Made by a program: the position numbers and the translations under genes | The notes under the pieces: generated by a model | The model's input: only the letters and a program-made list of their open reading frames with translations | Told to the model about the DNA's origin: nothing | The model's database searches: none | Shown: in pieces, positions 6,785 through 10,505 of the stretch | How the letters are laid out: every line of letters begins with the position of its first letter | Position numbering within the stretch: the stretch's first letter is position 1 | From: Bryobacterales bacterium | GTDB taxonomy: Bacteria; Acidobacteriota; Terriglobia; Bryobacterales; Bryobacteraceae | DNA length: 10,505 nt | Assembly: GCA_003132905.1 (NCBI GenBank) | Contig: PKZC01000312.1 | Coordinates: forward strand, 1 to 10,505 | Direction: 5' to 3'

Positions 6785-9700
6785 ATGGGTACAGCACCGC
6801 AGTCCGCAATGAGGCGAATCGGCAGATTCGAGATTCAGACCGAAATCGGGCGGGGCGGCTTTGGTCGCGTCTACCGGGCATTTGATCCCCGGGTTGGACG
6901 TGTGGTAGCCGTCAAAGTGCTTGACTCCAACGGCGACGCCAGTCAGTTGGTTCGCTTTCGAAACGAAGCCTCCGCCGCAGGCAATCTTCATCACGAAAAC
7001 ATCGTAACCGTTCACGAGTTCGGCGAGGACAACGGAGTCCAGTATCTGGTCATGGAGTATCTGGACGGTCAAGATCTGCAGAAGGTACTGAAAAATGACG
7101 TTCAGGCTGAGACGCCGCTCTCGCTTTTGCAAAAGGTCACCGTCATGTTCCAGGTGGCGGAAGGACTGCACTACGCCCATCGAAGCGGAGTGCTGCATCG
7201 CGACGTGAAGCCCGCCAATATCATGCTCCTCACCAACGGTGGCGTGAAAATCATGGATTTTGGAATAGCACGGCTGACGCGAGACGATGCGACCCGATTG
7301 ACTCAAACCGGCTTTCTCATCGGCACGGTCCTTTATATGGCTCCCGAGTTATTAATGGGAGCCGATGTGGACGCGCTTTGCGATATTTGGTCCTACGGAG
7401 TAATTTACTACGAAGTGCTGGCGGGCAGGAATCCCTTCGAGAGTGGCAATTTGCACTCCGAAATGTACAAAATCGCCCATGAAGATCCACCAATCTTGAC
7501 TCCCGAGCAGTGCCCGGAATCCCTCCAGCCCGTAATCCACCGTCTTCTTGCGAGAGATCGTGAATTTCGCTATCAATCGCTCGAAGACGTTCAGTTCGAT
7601 ACCGAACCGGTCCTCATTGAGCTCAGGAGGCAGGAAGCGGAGCAGTTGCTTCCGCGAGCCCAGGATTTGTGCGCCCAGCAATCATGGGAGGAAGCGCAGG
7701 TCTTGATCCGGTCCATCCTCGAGCTGGAACCACAAAATCGGGCAGCGCGCATTCTTCGCGAACGAGTGCAACTCGAGATTCACCGGCGCGCGGTGAGACC
7801 ACGATTCGAGGCGCTGGTCCGGCGTGGAGACGAGGAAGCCGAGCAACGGCATTTCACCGAGGCGATTGAGATCTTTGAATCGGCGCGCAAGCTGGACAAT
7901 GCCGACGAGCAGGTGAAGGCTCGCCTGCAACAACTCCGGGCTGCAAAGCAGCGAAAGGACGAGGCCAGCCAGTTGACGGCTAGTGCTAAGCAGGAACTGA
8001 GCCAGAGTCGTTTCACAAAAGCTCTGGAAGGCGCCACAGAGGCTTTGCTCGCCGACCCAGAGCATCGCGAAGCCACAGAGCTTTTGGGGCAAATTCAACT
8101 GGCGATCCAGAAGCGGGAGCGGGAAGAAAGCATTCAAACCGGATTGCGCAAGACGCGCGGGCTGATCGCAATCGAATCGTTCGACGATGCCATCGCGGTA
8201 CTGACCGAGCTGGAAACCGCCAACCCTGAACAAATCGAGATCAAGGATTTGATGGCCCGGACCTCAGCCCAGCAAGCGGAACAGAACAAACATCGGCGCC
8301 TCCAAGCTGGGTTGGATTCCGCGAAGCGGTTTCTAAAGGGAGGCAAACTTTCTGAATCCATCCGAGTGCTGGATCATCTGATCCGCGAGTTCTCCGCCGA
8401 TCCGGAACTGATGGATCTGTTGAATTATGCGCGGCAGGAACAGAACGCTATAGAGCGCACGCAGGCAATCGAAGCTCTGAGTACCCAAGTCACTGGCTTG
8501 GTTCAATCCCGGCGTTTCGAGGAGGCTCAGGCTGCCATCCAAACCCAACTGAAGTTGTATCCCGACGAAATCGTGCTGTCTCGATTGTTGCGCTCCGTTA
8601 CTGCGAGCCAGGTGGCCTACGAAAAAGAGCGCGTCCGGCAGGAGGGACTCGATCGCATTCGGGAGCTACGGAAGCGGAATGCGTGGGAGGAAGCTTTGCA
8701 AATCGTCCGCCCGCTCTTAGAGGAGTCTCCGGTCCACCCCGAACTGCTTGCGCACGACCGTGAACTTCGAGAGGAGCAGCGAAAACAGGAGCGCGCCGAC
8801 GCTATTCTGCGGATTGAACAAAGGGCGACGGTTCTGATTGGTCAGGGCAAGCCAGCGGAAGCTATCGAGACGGTGCAAACCGCGCTTCGAACGTATGCGG
8901 GCGATCCCCAATTGGCCGGGGTTCTCAACCGCGCGGCGGAGGCGTTACAGGAACAAGAGAACGATAGATATATACAATCGCAGCTATTCGCCGCGGCGGA
9001 ATTGGAACGTGGTCAAGATTGGGCGGCGGCGCTGGCCTGTATTATCGATGCCGGGGAACGATTTCCCGGCCGCCCGGATATACAGGAAGCAGAACGGCGC
9101 ACCCGGACTGCGCTGGCGGCGGCTGAGACAGCAGCTAAAATCGCCGCTGTAGAATTGTCCATTAAAGACGATCTCAAGGCCCACAATTGGCCGTCCGCAT
9201 TTTCTCGTATTCAAATCGCCCGCGAAACTTACCCCGATGAAGATCTGTTTCCCCGGCTGTTGGAAAAGGGGCAACGCCGCAGGAACGAGGAGATCAACGC
9301 ATTGGTGGGCGAGTCGCGGCGCCATCTGCTGGCCGGGCAATTGGAGGAAGCCGAGAAGTTTGTAAGCGGCCGTCTCGCAGCGTATGCTAGGGAGCCTGCG
9401 GTCCAGGCGCTGGCGGATGAACTGGATTTCGAGAAACTCCGGCACGAGGAGGCCAAGCGTCTTGAAGAGGAAAAGAATAACTACATACACGCGCAGTTAT
9501 CCGCCATCGCTGAACAGGAGCATGCCCAGAACTGGGCCGGCGCCCTGGAAATGGTCCGAAGCGCGCTCCAAACATATCCGAACGCGTCCGAGCTTGAGTC
9601 TGCCGAGCAACGGATCCAGTCCTGGAAGCGTCTGCAACAGTCCCGCAGAATCGCGGCCGAAGTACAAAGCATCGAGCGCCTGCTCGCCGAAGGCGATTGG

Positions 9701-10505
9701 GCCGGGGCGATAGCGCGCATTGAAGAGGTCAACTTGCAGGATCCAGACGAGCCTGCCTACCCAGTGCTTTTGATTGAGGCGCATCGTCACAAGACCAAAG
9801 AACTGGAGGCCCTGGTCGCCGAAGCGCGCGAGCGATTTTCGAGTGGAGATTTGGAGGGCGCGGAGTCGCTGCTGCACGGCCGCTCGGCATTCTTTTCTCA
9901 GGACACCGAATTCATCTCGCTGTTAGCGCAAATTGCAAAAGCACGGACCATCCGCGATGAGGCGCTTCGTTTAGAGCAAGAAAAGCAAGAGTTTATTTCA
10001 GGCGAATTGGCCCGTTCCTCAGAGCTTGAAGCCCGCGGACAGCACTCCTCGGCGATCAACCTCATCAACCAGGCGTTGCTGCGTTTCCCCGCGGACCCCC
10101 TCCTTTTCCAGGAACAGCGACGGCTGGAGAAAGCGTTGCACGAATTCGAAGGTGTTAGCAAGAGCGATTCCGCGTTAAAGGCAATCCGTACGGATCTCGA
10201 AAAAGGGAAGTGGGACGCCGTACTGGCGGAACTCCAGCAGGTCGAAGCCGATTTCGCCGGCGATCGGGTGTTCGCGCAACTTCGGCAACTGGCGCAAGAT
10301 CAACGGCAATCGGAGATCGATGGACTCGTCACGCGTGCCCGCGCTCATCTCGCTGCCGCGGAACTCGAACCGGCAGAGGCAATGTTGCAGGCGCCACTCC
10401 AACGGTACGCACGTGAGCCCTCGGTGGTGTTGCTAGCGAATGATATAGCTACTGAGAAATTCTGTCGGGATCGCGAAGGCTTTGCGCGTACGCAGATCAT
10501 GGCTC
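6785..10505 (+). CDS. Giant Hanks-type Ser/Thr kinase with long TPR-like repeat array, partial (at least 1240 aa)
   Basis: The frame stays open from the ATG at 6785 to the window end, so the C-terminus is missing. The kinase domain (about residues 15-275) is complete: IGRGGFGRVY (21-30), VAVK lysine K44, FRNEAS with the αC Glu, HRDVKPAN at 138-145 with D140, DFG at 158-160, GTVLYMAPE ending at residue 188, and the DIWSYGVIYYE helix. It should be active. From about residue 285 on, the protein is a continuous helical array rich in Glu, Arg, Gln, Ala and Leu. It has about 17 degenerate units of 50-60 residues, each with a pattern like (hydrophobic)-x2-L-x-x-G-x-(W/F)-x-x-A-(hydrophobic)-x10-P-(D/E), typical of TPR or TPR-like hairpins. 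No transmembrane helix is visible, unlike the kinase encoded by the divergent operon, so it is probably a cytosolic scaffold kinase. A second in-frame ATG at 6809 is possible. The gene is divergent from the phosphatase, a plausible antagonist. Confidence 0.95.
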   Translation, partial: MGTAPQSAMRRIGRFEIQTEIGRGGFGRVYRAFDPRVGRVVAVKVLDSNGDASQLVRFRNEASAAGNLHHENIVTVHEFGEDNGVQYLVMEYLDGQDLQKVLKNDVQAETPLSLLQKVTVMFQVAEGLHYAHRSGVLHRDVKPANIMLLTNGGVKIMDFGIARLTRDDATRLTQTGFLIGTVLYMAPELLMGADVDALCDIWSYGVIYYEVLAGRNPFESGNLHSEMYKIAHEDPPILTPEQCPESLQPVIHRLLARDREFRYQSLEDVQFDTEPVLIELRRQEAEQLLPRAQDLCAQQSWEEAQVLIRSILELEPQNRAARILRERVQLEIHRRAVRPRFEALVRRGDEEAEQRHFTEAIEIFESARKLDNADEQVKARLQQLRAAKQRKDEASQLTASAKQELSQSRFTKALEGATEALLADPEHREATELLGQIQLAIQKREREESIQTGLRKTRGLIAIESFDDAIAVLTELETANPEQIEIKDLMARTSAQQAEQNKHRRLQAGLDSAKRFLKGGKLSESIRVLDHLIREFSADPELMDLLNYARQEQNAIERTQAIEALSTQVTGLVQSRRFEEAQAAIQTQLKLYPDEIVLSRLLRSVTASQVAYEKERVRQEGLDRIRELRKRNAWEEALQIVRPLLEESPVHPELLAHDRELREEQRKQERADAILRIEQRATVLIGQGKPAEAIETVQTALRTYAGDPQLAGVLNRAAEALQEQENDRYIQSQLFAAAELERGQDWAAALACIIDAGERFPGRPDIQEAERRTRTALAAAETAAKIAAVELSIKDDLKAHNWPSAFSRIQIARETYPDEDLFPRLLEKGQRRRNEEINALVGESRRHLLAGQLEEAEKFVSGRLAAYAREPAVQALADELDFEKLRHEEAKRLEEEKNNYIHAQLSAIAEQEHAQNWAGALEMVRSALQTYPNASELESAEQRIQSWKRLQQSRRIAAEVQSIERLLAEGDWAGAIARIEEVNLQDPDEPAYPVLLIEAHRHKTKELEALVAEARERFSSGDLEGAESLLHGRSAFFSQDTEFISLLAQIAKARTIRDEALRLEQEKQEFISGELARSSELEARGQHSSAINLINQALLRFPADPLLFQEQRRLEKALHEFEGVSKSDSALKAIRTDLEKGKWDAVLAELQQVEADFAGDRVFAQLRQLAQDQRQSEIDGLVTRARAHLAAAELEPAEAMLQAPLQRYAREPSVVLLANDIATEKFCRDREGFARTQIMA
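8966..10505 (+). repeat. Three-unit super-repeat (about 170 aa / 510 bp) inside the giant kinase
   Basis: Three consecutive blocks begin at 8966, 9479 and 9989, and a fourth begins at 10478. Equivalent openings are RYIQSQLFAAAELERGQDW, NYIHAQLSAIAEQEHAQNW and EFISGELARSSELEARGQH, followed at the edge by GFARTQIMA. The third unit of each block opens with EINALVGESRRHLLAG (9290), ELEALVAEARERFSSG (9800) and EIDGLVTRARAHLAAA (10313). Spacing of these anchors is 510 and 513 bp; spacing of the first-unit anchors is 513, 510 and 489 bp. The middle unit has HNWPSAF, GDWAGAI and GKWDAVL. Similarity is at protein level and degenerate, pointing to old segmental duplication of a three-hairpin block. Confidence 0.8.

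Noticed and set aside
7682..8233. Minus-strand open frames across 6776-10402, up to 183 residues
   Set aside because: All are antisense shadows of the continuous plus-strand kinase/repeat gene, which stays open from 6785 to the window end with recognisable motifs.
8966..10505. Nucleotide tandem repeat or CRISPR-like periodicity
   Set aside because: The roughly 510-bp period is visible only at protein level within an open frame; there are no near-identical DNA repeats or spacers.

Overview
The window reads as a bacterial chromosome segment, most likely from an Acidobacteria-type genome (Bryobacter/Solibacter-like). That is an inference from three things: two Hanks-type Ser/Thr kinases with long accessory regions, a remnant of an Oar-like TonB-dependent receptor, and an IS1380-type transposase. 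No rRNA, tRNA or CRISPR array is visible, so the taxonomy is not proven.

Left part (1-2170) is an accessory, scarred region. It holds the 3' end of a frameshifted IS1380-family transposase (1-448), then a lone plus-strand gene (702-1787) that looks like a polymorphic-toxin-type protein with a hydrophobic helical segment and an uncertain C-terminal domain. Next comes a minus-strand remnant of a TonB-dependent receptor (about 1797-2062), broken in a G6/C6 run and by an upstream stop.

Middle part (2170-6612) is a compact minus-strand operon read right to left: a PP2C phosphatase (6612-5854), a membrane-anchored Ser/Thr kinase with an SH3-like and helical extracytoplasmic part (5844-3490), and a PEGA-domain exported protein with a LolA-like C-terminal region (3480-2170). 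Both intergenic gaps are 9 bp. The natural reading is a kinase/phosphatase pair with a co-expressed envelope protein.

Right part (6785-10505) is a divergently transcribed second Ser/Thr kinase that runs off the window with at least 1240 codons. After an intact kinase domain it is almost entirely a TPR-like helical array of about 17 units of 50-60 residues. The last nine units are organised as a three-unit super-repeat with a period of about 170 residues, and a fourth block begins at the window edge. The 172-bp gap between the phosphatase and this kinase should contain divergent promoters; a perfect TATAAT is visible for the plus-strand gene.

The most unusual items are the higher-order repeat in the giant kinase and the orphan toxin-like gene lodged between an IS remnant and a dead receptor gene.
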